From an uncultured Prevotella sp. (GTDB lineage: Bacteria > Bacteroidota > Bacteroidia > Bacteroidales > Bacteroidaceae), in the NCBI GenBank assembly GCA_900315695.1, contig ONAE01000020.1, positions 1 through 32,519 on the forward strand: DNA of 32,519 bases, given 5' to 3'. Below the pieces are notes generated by a model. That model did not search any database, had not been told where the DNA came from, and saw only the letters and a list, made by a program, of their open reading frames with translations. The position numbers and the translations under genes were made by a program. Each line of letters opens with the position of its first letter. Position 1 is the stretch's first letter. Below, piece by piece: positions 7,235 through 15,331 of this stretch.

Positions 7235-7258
7235 AAATCCCGCCAATTGGCGGGATTT
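7235..7258. terminator. Bidirectional terminator between sirtuin gene and ispG
   Basis: A perfect 24-base palindrome (10-bp stem AAATCCCGCC around AATT) lies between the converging sirtuin and ispG genes, 2 bases after the sirtuin stop and 4 bases before the ispG stop. T-tracts are short on both sides. Confidence 0.7.
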
Positions 7259-7262
7259 ATCT

Positions 7263-8636
7263 TTATGCTCTGTCTTTACGAATCAGTTCGAGGAGTTTCT
7301 CGACGGCCTCCGACTCGGGGATATTCTTCTCAACACACTCCTTGGCTTTATAGAGGGAAATCTTACCACGACCTGCTCCAACATAGCCATAGTCGGCATC
7401 TGCCATCTCGCCAGGACCATTCACGATACAACCCATGATACCGATCTTCAGTCCCACGAGATCCTTCGTGGCAGCCTTGATCTTGGCGATAGTCTCCTGA
7501 AGATTGTAGAGCGTACGTCCGCAACCCGGACAAGAGATGTACTCCGTCTTCGTGAACTTGATGCGCGCTGCCTGAAGAATGCCATCGGCAAGCTCCACAA
7601 GGCGTGCCTCAGGGAATCCCTCGTTACGGATCACCAGTTGATGAGCCTTCTTATCGATGAAAAGCGCACCGACAGCCATCGCAGCCTTCAGCTGAAGCGA
7701 CTCCCAGTCAGTCTCGTGCATCTCAAGTGTTACCGTATCGTCCTTGATACCCGCCTCAGCCTGTTCACGCAGGGCAGCACATTCAGCAATGGAGTCAACA
7801 AGCTTACGTGCCACAGGGATCTCATATTCTGGTTCCTCTGACAGAGACACACGCACCGTGTCGCCAATACCCTCTGTTAGCAGGGCACCGATACCGACAG
7901 CCGACTTCACGCGACCATCCTCGCCCTCACCAGCCTCAGTGACACCAAGGTGGAGGGGATAGTGCATATCCTCCTTATCCATCGTGGCTACCAGCAGACG
8001 CACCGTAGTAACCATCACCACCGTGTTGGAGGCTTTAATTGAGATGACCACATCGTTGAAATGCTCACGTTTGAAGATACGCAGAAACTCCATGCAGCTC
8101 TCAACGATACCCTCTGGTGTGTCGCCATAACGCGACATGATGCGATCCGAAAGCGAACCGTGGTTCACGCCGATACGCACTGCCGTATGATGCTCCTTAC
8201 AGATATTCAGGAAGGGCACCAGCTGACGCTCGATCTTCTTCAGTTCCTCAGCATATTCCTCATCGGTATATTCCAGATGCTTGAACGTGCGTCCCGGGTC
8301 AACATAGTTGCCGGGATTGATACGCACCTTCTCACAATAGAGGGCTGCGACATCGGCTGTATGAGCCGTGAAATGGACATCAGCCACAAGTGGTGTCTGA
8401 TAACCGTCGGCCTTCAACTGAGCCGAGATGTTCTTCATGTTCTCCGCCTCACGAACACCCTGGGTGGTGAAACGCACGAGCTCACCACCAGCGTCGATGA
8501 TACGCTTGGCCTGAGCCACACAACCTTCCGTGTTATTCGTATCCACCGTACCCATCGACTGGATACGGATAGGATTCTGTCCGCCAATGCCGATACCACC
8601 GACACGGGCCTCAGATGATATTCTTCTTTTATACAT
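7263..8636 (-). CDS. ispG: 4-hydroxy-3-methylbut-2-en-1-yl diphosphate synthase, shortened insert form
   Basis: IspG (GcpE) makes HMBDP in the MEP isoprenoid pathway using a [4Fe-4S] cluster. The TIM-barrel domain (about residues 1-282) has NPIRIQSM, PLVADVHF, KVRINPGN, RIGVNHGS and LHLGVTEAGEG. The C-terminal cluster domain (about 363-457) has Cys369, Cys372 (CPGCGRT), Cys403 and Glu410 (CIVNGPGE). Total length is 457, between the two-domain E. coli form (372) and the three-domain form usual in Bacteroidota, plants and Chlamydia (roughly 600 or more). Only about 80 residues (283-362) separate barrel and cluster domain, so the central A* domain is much reduced. It is the last gene of the rpoN operon; its ATG lies inside a 7-base tandem repeat. 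Confidence 0.92.
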   Translation of the reverse strand: MYKRRISSEARVGGIGIGGQNPIRIQSMGTVDTNNTEGCVAQAKRIIDAGGELVRFTTQGVREAENMKNISAQLKADGYQTPLVADVHFTAHTADVAALYCEKVRINPGNYVDPGRTFKHLEYTDEEYAEELKKIERQLVPFLNICKEHHTAVRIGVNHGSLSDRIMSRYGDTPEGIVESCMEFLRIFKREHFNDVVISIKASNTVVMVTTVRLLVATMDKEDMHYPLHLGVTEAGEGEDGRVKSAVGIGALLTEGIGDTVRVSLSEEPEYEIPVARKLVDSIAECAALREQAEAGIKDDTVTLEMHETDWESLQLKAAMAVGALFIDKKAHQLVIRNEGFPEARLVELADGILQAARIKFTKTEYISCPGCGRTLYNLQETIAKIKAATKDLVGLKIGIMGCIVNGPGEMADADYGYVGAGRGKISLYKAKECVEKNIPESEAVEKLLELIRKDRA

Positions 8637-8666
8637 TAAACATTAAAGATTAAACATTAAACATTA
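8634..8666. repeat. Heptanucleotide tandem repeat between purE and ispG
   Basis: About 4.7 copies of CATTAAA (third copy GATTAAA) fill the gap from the ispG start codon to the purE stop codon. On the coding (minus) strand the unit is TTTAATG, so most copies contain an ATG; the copy at 8636 begins ispG and the copy before it would encode only MFNV before a stop. Confidence 0.85.
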
Positions 8667-9170
8667 GTTGGTCTTAAACTGGTATTTAATCTCTGCCAAC
8701 TCCTGATTGGCTTTCTCAATCTTCACACGCAGGTCACCCTTATAGACGGCCAGGCGCTGAGCCAGGTCTGCATCGGAAAGCGCCATCATCTGCACAGCGA
8801 GGATGGCTGCATTCTGAGCACCATTGACACCAACGGTAGCCACAGGGATGCCTGGGGGCATCTGGATGATAGACAACATGGCATCGAGACCGTCGAGCAT
8901 ACCTTTGATGGGTACACCGATGACAGGCAGCGTGGTGGAAGCAGCGATGACACCTGGCAGGGCTGCCGCCATACCGGCACCAGCAATAATCACCTTGATA
9001 CCACGCTCCTGAGCTGTACGGGCAAACGCCTCAACGGCATCGGGGGTGCGATGGGCAGAAAGGGCATTCACTTCGAAAGGCACCTGCAACTCGTCAAGCA
9101 GCTTACAGGCCTTTTCCATAACGGGCAGATCACTGGTGCTGCCCATGATGATACTTACTAATGGTTTCAT
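8664..9170 (-). CDS. purE: N5-carboxyaminoimidazole ribonucleotide mutase
   Basis: Class I PurE shifts the carboxyl group of N5-CAIR to give CAIR in de novo purine synthesis. At 168 residues it has the usual length and motifs: IIMGSTSDLPVM (residues 8-19, phosphate and substrate loop), ALSAHRTPD (catalytic His45), AGAGMAAALPGVIA and GVPIKGMLDGLDAMLSIIQM. The N-terminus is normal, so the ATG at 9170 is firm. It starts 4 bases after the stop of the PAP2 gene in the rpoN operon. No purK lies in the window. Confidence 0.95.
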   Translation of the reverse strand: MKPLVSIIMGSTSDLPVMEKACKLLDELQVPFEVNALSAHRTPDAVEAFARTAQERGIKVIIAGAGMAAALPGVIAASTTLPVIGVPIKGMLDGLDAMLSIIQMPPGIPVATVGVNGAQNAAILAVQMMALSDADLAQRLAVYKGDLRVKIEKANQELAEIKYQFKTN

Positions 9171-9174
9171 ATCT

Positions 9175-9804
9175 TTATAAATATATTAATCCTAATGTTG
9201 AACAGACAACTCCCACCAGGAATCCAGCAACAACCTGTGCCAAAGAGTGCTGACGGAGAATCATACGACTGGTTCCAAGCAGACCTGCCAAGATGAACAC
9301 GACAGAGAGCCACCATACAGGGTTGAAGCCGAAGAACTCACCAAACACGAAAAGTGCGCCAGCCACGCCACCGATGGCAGCGGTATGGGTGGAGATCTTC
9401 CACCACACATTAATCAAGGCACAGATGATCTGAATGAACAGCGCTGCTGAGAGGATCGTACCCATGAAGTGGGGAATATGGAGCAGATCCATCAGATAGA
9501 CACAGAAGAAATAGCAGAGGATAGAGATGACATAAGGCACGATACGACGCTCCTTATGACCCAGGTCGATCAGGTTCCACCCCTTATAACGGCGATAGAG
9601 ATGGATGAGGATCGTGGGCAGGAGGATGGTAAACACATAGACCAAGGTAAGTACCTGGAGCTTATAGGCCCAAGGCATCAGACCGAGGTAACTGAACATA
9701 AACAGTGCCATCAGTCCCACCAGCGGCAGATAGAAAGGTGTGAATACCATGCTCATCATCCTGGCTGCCAAAATGATATTTCTCTCTCTGTTAAATCGCA
9801 TCAT
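9175..9804 (-). CDS. PAP2-superfamily integral membrane protein
   Basis: The 209-residue protein has about six membrane segments. Phosphatase-like motifs are K84-ERRIVP (degenerate KX6RP), STH (138-140) in place of PSGH, and SR-X5-H (179-186) followed at the +4 position by Gln190 where the classical motif has Asp. The family dephosphorylates lipid phosphates or undecaprenyl diphosphate at the membrane surface. The His pair that carries the phosphoryl transfer is present, but the changed Asp leaves activity uncertain. Its start overlaps the rpoN stop by 4 bases, and purE follows after 4 bases. The substrate cannot be told. Confidence 0.75.
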   Translation of the reverse strand: MMRFNRERNIILAARMMSMVFTPFYLPLVGLMALFMFSYLGLMPWAYKLQVLTLVYVFTILLPTILIHLYRRYKGWNLIDLGHKERRIVPYVISILCYFFCVYLMDLLHIPHFMGTILSAALFIQIICALINVWWKISTHTAAIGGVAGALFVFGEFFGFNPVWWLSVVFILAGLLGTSRMILRQHSLAQVVAGFLVGVVCSTLGLIYL

Positions 9805-11303
9805 CGTCGGAGTCGGGCTATGGGGATACCTAATTGTTCACGATATTTGGCCACTGTACGACGGGCTATGGGGAAGCCCCGACGGGTCAGTTCTTCCTTT
9901 AAGGCATCATCGCTCAGCGGACGGCGTTTGTCTTCAGCATCGATGATGTCACGAAGTGCCGCCTTGATCTGACGGGTTGACAGCTCCTCACCACTCTCCG
10001 TGACATAGGCATCGCTGAAGAAATGTCGCAGGGGGAAGGTGCCCCAACGCGTCTGGGCATACTTGGAATTGCTGACACGTGAGATGGTGGAAGGATCCAA
10101 ACCTGTCTTCTCTGCCACATCGCGCAGGATCATCGGACGCAGGGATGCCTCATCACCATCGACAAAGAACTGGTGCTGCAACTGAATGATGGCACGCATC
10201 GTGATGGTGAGTGTATGGCGACGCACCTTGATGGCCTCAATAAAGCCCTGGGCTGCATCGACCTTCTTTTTTATATAGAGCAAGGCTTCCTTGGTCTGAC
10301 GACTCAGATGATCCTTGTTCTGCTGATACTCCTTCATGGAATCGACAAACGACTGGGAGACCTTCAGCTCCGGCACCTCACCGTTATTGAGGGTGAAGGT
10401 AACCGTTCCGTCGTCCAAGGTATCAATGATGAAATCTGGCGTAATCTGTTGCATGTTCCGTCCTACGGTCTCACCTAAGGAGGCACCAGGACGGGGATTC
10501 AGCTTACGCAGTTCACGGAAAAGGGCCTCAGCCTGTGCGTCGTTCAATGATAATGAGGCCTGAATCTTATCCCAGTGTTTCTTGGTGAACTCATCAAAGT
10601 AGCTGTTCACCACCTTCGCCATCAGTTCTTTGAGGCGTGAGGGCTCCCTACGATCAATCTGCAGCAACAGGCACTCCTGCAAAGAACGGGCACCAATGCC
10701 AGCAGGATCGAAGGTCTGCAACAACTGAAGGACCTGCATCAGATCCTGTTCTGTGACATCTACATTATGATATACGGCCAGCTCGTCACAGATTGCACCG
10801 AGATCCTTACGTAGCAGGCCGTCATCATCGAGTGAACCGATCAGGTACTCCATCACATCACGTTGGGTATCATTCATGTCCAGTTCGCCCATTTGTTCCT
10901 TCAGCTGGTCGTAGAACGACACGCTCTCGCCATAGACCATCTCCTCGCGTTCTTCAGAGATAGCGCTGCCACCATGATAGACGGGCAGTTCATCATCATC
11001 GCGCCCCAGATTACTAAGGGCATCATCGAGCGCCGACTGACGTTCCTCCCGCTCATTACGCGACTCAAAGTCTTCCTGGATATCCGGATCATCCAGCGTG
11101 TCCAGGGGCTCCAGACTACTATCATCCTCATCGCCAGGGGAAGCTGTCTCCAGTGCCGGATTATCATTCATCTCTGTCGTGATGCGATCCACCAACTGAG
11201 TGATGGGCAACTCTACCAGAGATGCCTGTAACAGCTGCTGATGCGAGAACGTCTGCCCCTGTTTCAGCTGTTGTAATTGCTCTTGTATCTGACTTTGCGA
11301 CAT
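9801..11303 (-). CDS. rpoN: RNA polymerase sigma-54 factor
   Basis: A 500-residue sigma-54. The Gln-rich activator-interacting region I (residues 1-50: QLKQGQTFSHQQLLQASLVE) is followed by an acidic region II (about 55-110), then the core-binding domain (about 115-300). The central helix-turn-helix contains GLDPSTISRVSNSKYAQTRW, and the C-terminal RpoN box reads ARRTVAKYRE (480-489), recognising the -24 element. The protein directs transcription that depends on ATP-using enhancer-binding proteins; none is encoded in this window. It shares one base with the upstream unknown gene (TAATG) and overlaps the PAP2 gene by 4 bases, so the operon is tightly coupled. Confidence 0.96.
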   Translation of the reverse strand: MSQSQIQEQLQQLKQGQTFSHQQLLQASLVELPITQLVDRITTEMNDNPALETASPGDEDDSSLEPLDTLDDPDIQEDFESRNEREERQSALDDALSNLGRDDDELPVYHGGSAISEEREEMVYGESVSFYDQLKEQMGELDMNDTQRDVMEYLIGSLDDDGLLRKDLGAICDELAVYHNVDVTEQDLMQVLQLLQTFDPAGIGARSLQECLLLQIDRREPSRLKELMAKVVNSYFDEFTKKHWDKIQASLSLNDAQAEALFRELRKLNPRPGASLGETVGRNMQQITPDFIIDTLDDGTVTFTLNNGEVPELKVSQSFVDSMKEYQQNKDHLSRQTKEALLYIKKKVDAAQGFIEAIKVRRHTLTITMRAIIQLQHQFFVDGDEASLRPMILRDVAEKTGLDPSTISRVSNSKYAQTRWGTFPLRHFFSDAYVTESGEELSTRQIKAALRDIIDAEDKRRPLSDDALKEELTRRGFPIARRTVAKYREQLGIPIARLRR

Positions 11304-11950
11304 TACTTAAAGTACTCTTTCAACTGTGCGGCATAAGATGCCAGCATCTGGGTATCGGCATTACCAAAGCGGCGCCAGATCTCTTTACAAGGTGCCAACA
11401 GACGGGAGGAGGTTGTTTCTTTCCGCCTCAGGTAAGGATCACAATGCTGGAACACCTTCAGCACCTCTTCCACCTCGGCAGGCTTGAGACCAATGAGGCG
11501 TGCCAGCTCCTGCACCTCAGGGGTGGCAGCTACCATCGTCATCGGTGTCAGTCGGAAATAGAGATCGAGGATCAGCGTCAGCATGACGGGTGTCACGGTC
11601 TCTCCTTCTGCCACCGGCTTGAAGTCTTTCTCAAAACTCTCGTTCACCTCCACACCACTATAGAACTCGCCTGCGTTATTAAAGCCCTTCATCTCACGCA
11701 TCAGACGGGCAGCCCGGGCCAGCTTCTTCGGATTCTGACCATAGGTCTCCCAAAGATGCTCCACACGGGGTGTCTCAAGGTTAGCCAACTGGCACATCTT
11801 ACTGAAAAGCTGATCGGGAGAGATATGGAGTTCAAGACTCAGATCAACCATCCGCCGACTGTACATCGGCTTTAGTCCCACTGGTCTCTGCAGATAAAGT
11901 TGCATCAGCAGAAGCCAGTAATCATCCTGCCATTGGGAGTTTTTTGCCAT
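11303..11950 (-). CDS. Conserved-looking helical protein upstream of rpoN, unknown function
   Basis: I do not recognise this 215-residue protein. It starts MAKNSQWQDDYWLLLMQLYL, is rich in charged and Leu residues, looks largely alpha-helical, and has no signal peptide or membrane segment, so it should be cytoplasmic. The reading frame extends further upstream to 12121, but that part crosses the promoter at 11969-11977 and the 3' end of nrdG, so the ATG at 11950 is the likely start. The C-terminal half (LIGLKPAEVEEVLKVFQHCD, then YLRRK) has a small-helix pattern that could be a helix-turn-helix, but this is weak. Its stop overlaps the rpoN start by one base (TAATG), so it is made together with sigma-54. 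Confidence 0.75.
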   Translation of the reverse strand: MAKNSQWQDDYWLLLMQLYLQRPVGLKPMYSRRMVDLSLELHISPDQLFSKMCQLANLETPRVEHLWETYGQNPKKLARAARLMREMKGFNNAGEFYSGVEVNESFEKDFKPVAEGETVTPVMLTLILDLYFRLTPMTMVAATPEVQELARLIGLKPAEVEEVLKVFQHCDPYLRRKETTSSRLLAPCKEIWRRFGNADTQMLASYAAQLKEYFK

Positions 11951-11968
11951 AATACCAACTAATTTTCT

Positions 11969-11977
11969 GCAAAAATA
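11969..11977 (-). promoter_or_regulatory. -7 promoter element for the rpoN operon
   Basis: TATTTTTGC on the minus strand fits TAnnTTTG and lies about 18 bases before the ATG at 11950. The -33 region is not convincing. Confidence 0.55.
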
Positions 11978-12053
11978 CATCTTTTTTCCTATACTTTCAC
12001 AGAAAAAGGCAAAAAACTTGCAAGAAAAGTTTCCTGAAGGGGGAAGAACAGCG

Positions 12054-12557
12054 TCAGAAAGTGACAGAGACATCAGGGTTCCACAGCACAGTCTCACCAC
12101 TGTAGAGCGACTTCTGCACATCGATCAGCCGCTGGTTGGAGGAACCGCGAAACAACAGGTCAGGGTCACGCAGTTTTTCTACATACGGGCCATCTACCAG
12201 CACGTCGAGCAATTCCAGCAGTTCCCGCTGGGCACGAGTGATCAGTGTCTCAAATGTAAATCCTGTGTAGCACCAGATGTCCTTATTCGTCTGGTTGTGG
12301 ATGGCACGGGCCAACTCCGCGAAGCCATCACACTGATACATAGGGTCACCCCCAGTGAAGGTGACATTGGCATAGGGATCGGCCACGATGATCTTCATGA
12401 TCTCCTCCGTACTCATCTCCCGTCCGCCTTTGAAATCCCACGACTGGGGATTATGACAACCCGGGCACTTATGACGGCACCCGGCACAATAGATAGAGGT
12501 CCGGAATCCCGGACCATCCACCATTGTATCTTCTATGATATCGAGTACTCGAATCAT
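12054..12557 (-). CDS. nrdG: Anaerobic ribonucleotide reductase activating protein
   Basis: NrdG is the radical-SAM activase that installs the glycyl radical on NrdD. The 167-residue protein has the CX3CX2C cluster motif (Cys27, Cys31, Cys34) in CAGCRHKCPGCHNP, GFRTSIYCAGC just before it, and the SAM-binding TFTGGDPM (about residues 66-73). Length and motifs are typical. It overlaps the nrdD stop by 4 bases and is the second gene of the operon. Activation needs S-adenosylmethionine and an electron donor such as flavodoxin, neither of which is encoded nearby. Confidence 0.95.
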   Translation of the reverse strand: MIRVLDIIEDTMVDGPGFRTSIYCAGCRHKCPGCHNPQSWDFKGGREMSTEEIMKIIVADPYANVTFTGGDPMYQCDGFAELARAIHNQTNKDIWCYTGFTFETLITRAQRELLELLDVLVDGPYVEKLRDPDLLFRGSSNQRLIDVQKSLYSGETVLWNPDVSVTF

Positions 12558-14788
12558 CCAAACAGGTCTTGCTGTCCGTGGTCGATGTGCGTCACACGGT
12601 CGTTGAGCTCAGCCAGTTTTCCACTGTTCCAGCGATCGGTGGTTCCCACGAGATACCCCGTGATGCGTTGCAGCTTGTCAATGTTGGTAGAACCGCACTT
12701 CGGACACTTCTCCAGATGATCGTCGGCATTCTCGTAGCCGCAGTCCATACAGCGGTTACGGTTATGATTCACAGAGCCATAGCCCATGTCGAGCTGATCC
12801 ATCATATCCACCACACTCATGATCACCTGTGGGTTATGGGTAGCATCACCATCGATCTCCACGTAGAAGATATGACCACCACGCGTCATCTCATGATACG
12901 GGGCCTCCACCTCAGCCTTATGACGGGCAGAGCACTTGAAATAGACAGGCACATGGTTGGAGTTGGTATAGTAGTCGCGATCCGTCACGCCAGGAATCAC
13001 ACCAAACTGCTTACGGTCTTTCTTCGTGAACTTACCCGAAAGTCCCTCTGCTGGTGTCGCCAATACGGAGTAGTTATGATGATACAGCTCACAGAAGTCG
13101 TTGATGCGCTGACGCATATAACCGACAATCTTCAGACCAAGTGCCTGACTCTCCTCACTCTCACCATGGTGCTTACCAGTCAGAGCCACCAGACACTCAG
13201 CCAGTCCGATGAAGCCTATACCGAGCGTACCCTGATTGATCACACTCTCAATCGTATCGCTGGGGCCCAGTTTATCGGCACCGATCCAGAGACTCTTCAT
13301 CAGCAGGGGGAACTGCTTGGCAAAGGCCGTCTTCTGGAACTGGAAACGGTCGTCGAGTTGCTTGGCAGTCACTTCAAGCATGTGATCGAGCTTGGCAAAG
13401 AACATATCGATTCGCTTCTGCTGATCCTGTTCCTCACGGCACTCGAGGGCCAGTTTCACGATATTAATCGTAGAGAACGACAGGTTTCCACGTCCGATAC
13501 TGGTCTTAGGTCCGAAACGGTTCTCAAACACACGGGTACGACAACCCATCGTAGCCACCTCATGCATATACCGCTTCGGATCGTCAGCACGCCACTCACT
13601 GTCCTGGTTGTAGGAGGCATCGAGGTTCAGGAAGTTGGGGAAGAAACGACGTGCCGTCACCTTACAAGCCAACTGATAGAGGTCGAAGTTACGATCCTCA
13701 GGCAGATAGTTTACGCCACGTTTCTTCTTCCAGATCTGAATGGGGAAGATGGCGGTCTCACCATTACCCACACCCTCATAGGTGGATAGAAGGATCTCAC
13801 GCATGATGCAACGGCCTTCCGCACTGGTGTCTGTTCCGTAGTTGATAGAGGAGAACACCACCTGGTTACCACCACGGGAGTGGATGGTGTTCATATTATG
13901 GATAAACGCCTCCATAGCCTGGTGCACACGTCCCACGGTCTTATTAATGGCATGCTGCTGGGCACGCTCCTTACCTGTCAGTCCGTCGAGTGGCTTCTTG
14001 ATATAATCCATCAGAGGCTCTTCATAGAGATCCTTGTAACTCTCACCGTTCAGATCCTCAAGGGCTTTCAGTTCCTCAACATAGCTCATACGGACATAGG
14101 GTGCCAGATAGAAGTCGAAGGCAGGAATCGCCTGTCCGCCATGCATCTCGTTCTGACAGCACTCCATGGAGATACAAGCCAACACAGAAGCCGTTTCGAT
14201 ACGCTTGGCAGGGCGCGAGGCACCATGACCGGCGATAAAGCCACAGTTAAGGATATTATCCAACGGATGCTGCACACAGGTGAGCGACTTGGTGGGATAG
14301 TAGTCCTTATCATGGATATGGAGATAGTTGTGCTCTACGGCATCACGGCTCTCCTCAGAGAGCAGGTAGTCATCAACGAAGGGCTTTGTGGTCTCCGAGG
14401 CAAACTTCATCATCATGCCTGCAGGGGTATCAGCGTTCATGTTCGCATTCTCACGCGTCACGTCATTGTTCTTGATATTCACGATGTCAAGGAACACATC
14501 ACGCGTCTTGGCCTTACGGGCAATGCTACGCTGGTTGCGATAGGCGATGTACTTCTGGGCCACATCTTTTCGGCTCGACTTCATCAGCTCCACCTCAACG
14601 GCATCCTGGATCTGCTCCACCGTCATCTGACTATCACCACACTGGGCGATATGGTCAGTGATCTGATACAACAGGCGCTCGTCCTCACCCATGTCGGTGT
14701 GGAGCATAGCCTTACGAATTGCCGCCATGATTTTCTGCTCATTGAAGCCCACGATGCGGCCATCTCTTTTTACTACTGTTTGGATCAT
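12554..14788 (-). CDS. nrdD: Anaerobic (class III) ribonucleoside-triphosphate reductase
   Basis: NrdD reduces ribonucleoside triphosphates to deoxy forms without oxygen. The 744-residue protein has an N-terminal ATP-cone (residues 1-95: VVKRDGRIVGFNEQKIMAAI), the ten-stranded reductase barrel with SLTCVQHPL and NLSFSTINIVKLA segments, a C-terminal zinc site (Cys680, Cys683, Cys695, Cys698) and a glycyl-radical loop with Gly711 in RITGYLVGTTDRW. All key elements look present. It forms an operon with nrdG and marks the host as an anaerobe. The region upstream holds a promoter and no obvious NrdR box was found by eye. Confidence 0.96.
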   Translation of the reverse strand: MIQTVVKRDGRIVGFNEQKIMAAIRKAMLHTDMGEDERLLYQITDHIAQCGDSQMTVEQIQDAVEVELMKSSRKDVAQKYIAYRNQRSIARKAKTRDVFLDIVNIKNNDVTRENANMNADTPAGMMMKFASETTKPFVDDYLLSEESRDAVEHNYLHIHDKDYYPTKSLTCVQHPLDNILNCGFIAGHGASRPAKRIETASVLACISMECCQNEMHGGQAIPAFDFYLAPYVRMSYVEELKALEDLNGESYKDLYEEPLMDYIKKPLDGLTGKERAQQHAINKTVGRVHQAMEAFIHNMNTIHSRGGNQVVFSSINYGTDTSAEGRCIMREILLSTYEGVGNGETAIFPIQIWKKKRGVNYLPEDRNFDLYQLACKVTARRFFPNFLNLDASYNQDSEWRADDPKRYMHEVATMGCRTRVFENRFGPKTSIGRGNLSFSTINIVKLALECREEQDQQKRIDMFFAKLDHMLEVTAKQLDDRFQFQKTAFAKQFPLLMKSLWIGADKLGPSDTIESVINQGTLGIGFIGLAECLVALTGKHHGESEESQALGLKIVGYMRQRINDFCELYHHNYSVLATPAEGLSGKFTKKDRKQFGVIPGVTDRDYYTNSNHVPVYFKCSARHKAEVEAPYHEMTRGGHIFYVEIDGDATHNPQVIMSVVDMMDQLDMGYGSVNHNRNRCMDCGYENADDHLEKCPKCGSTNIDKLQRITGYLVGTTDRWNSGKLAELNDRVTHIDHGQQDLFG

Positions 14789-14829
14789 ATCTCAAAAAAC
14801 GTTTTTAGTTCATGCTTTTTAATTCGCCT

Positions 14830-14838
14830 ACAAAGGTA
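14830..14838 (-). promoter_or_regulatory. -7 promoter element for nrdDG
   Basis: TACCTTTGT on the minus strand fits TAnnTTTG, about 41 bases before the nrdD start. Its -33 region overlaps the hairpin that ends the sufE-like gene. Confidence 0.6.
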
Positions 14839-14852
14839 CATAAAATAATTCA

Positions 14853-14877
14853 AAAGTCACCCTCAAGGGATGACTTT
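14853..14877 (-). terminator. Probable terminator after the SufE-like gene
   Basis: AAAGTCA-CCC (14853-14862) pairs with GGG-A-TGACTTT (14867-14877), with a one-base bulge and TCAA loop. The following minus-strand sequence TGAATTATTTTATG is only partly U-rich, so strength is doubtful. Confidence 0.5.
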
Positions 14878-14914
14878 CTTTCGTTAATAAATCTCAAATT
14901 TTAGAGCATATTTA

Positions 14915-15331
14915 TTACTTCGCGCTGAAAGCCAGCGCATAAGCGCGTATCTGTTTCACCATTGCTACAAGTCCGTTGCTTCGAGTGGGGGAGAGGTGCT
15001 CCTTCAAACCTATCTCCTCAATAAAATAGAGGTCAGCATCGAGGATCTCCTGTGGCGTATGGTCAGAGAGTACTCGGATCAGCAGACTCACGATACCCTT
15101 CACAATCAGGGCATCACTCTCTGCCGTGAAATGAATGCGCCCATCCTCATAGTCGGCCTGGAGCCATACACGGCTCTGACACCCGTCAATCAGGTTCTGC
15201 TCCGTCTTATAGCGTTCGTCGAGGGGAGCCAGCTCGTTACCCAGATCGATTAGCAGCTGGTACTTGTCCATCCAGTCGTCCAGACCAGAGAACTCCTCGA
15301 TAATCTCATCTTGAATCTCGTTTATTGTCAT
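14915..15331 (-). CDS. sufE: SufE-family sulfur-acceptor protein
   Basis: SufE accepts persulfide sulfur from a SufS-type cysteine desulfurase and passes it to Fe-S cluster assembly. The 138-residue protein has the normal length and the active-site loop with Cys51 in LIDGCQSRVW, followed by the family's FTAESDALIVKGIVSLL segment and a C-terminal GLKEHLSPTRSNGLVAMV. Its start overlaps the U32-family gene stop by 4 bases. No other suf gene is close, so it could serve a suf system elsewhere or deliver sulfur to another acceptor. The symbol follows family membership. Confidence 0.88.
   Translation of the reverse strand: MTINEIQDEIIEEFSGLDDWMDKYQLLIDLGNELAPLDERYKTEQNLIDGCQSRVWLQADYEDGRIHFTAESDALIVKGIVSLLIRVLSDHTPQEILDADLYFIEEIGLKEHLSPTRSNGLVAMVKQIRAYALAFSAK

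Noticed and set aside
11951-12121. 57-residue N-terminal extension of the protein upstream of rpoN
   Set aside because: It overlaps the 3' end of nrdG and the promoter at 11969-11977, and its Cys/Phe-rich sequence does not look like a coding extension.
12569-14848. Long plus-strand open frames (406 and 322 codons) opposite nrdD
   Set aside because: They mirror the well-supported nrdD gene, show no recognised domains, and have His/Leu/Thr-rich composition typical of antisense reading of a conserved coding strand.
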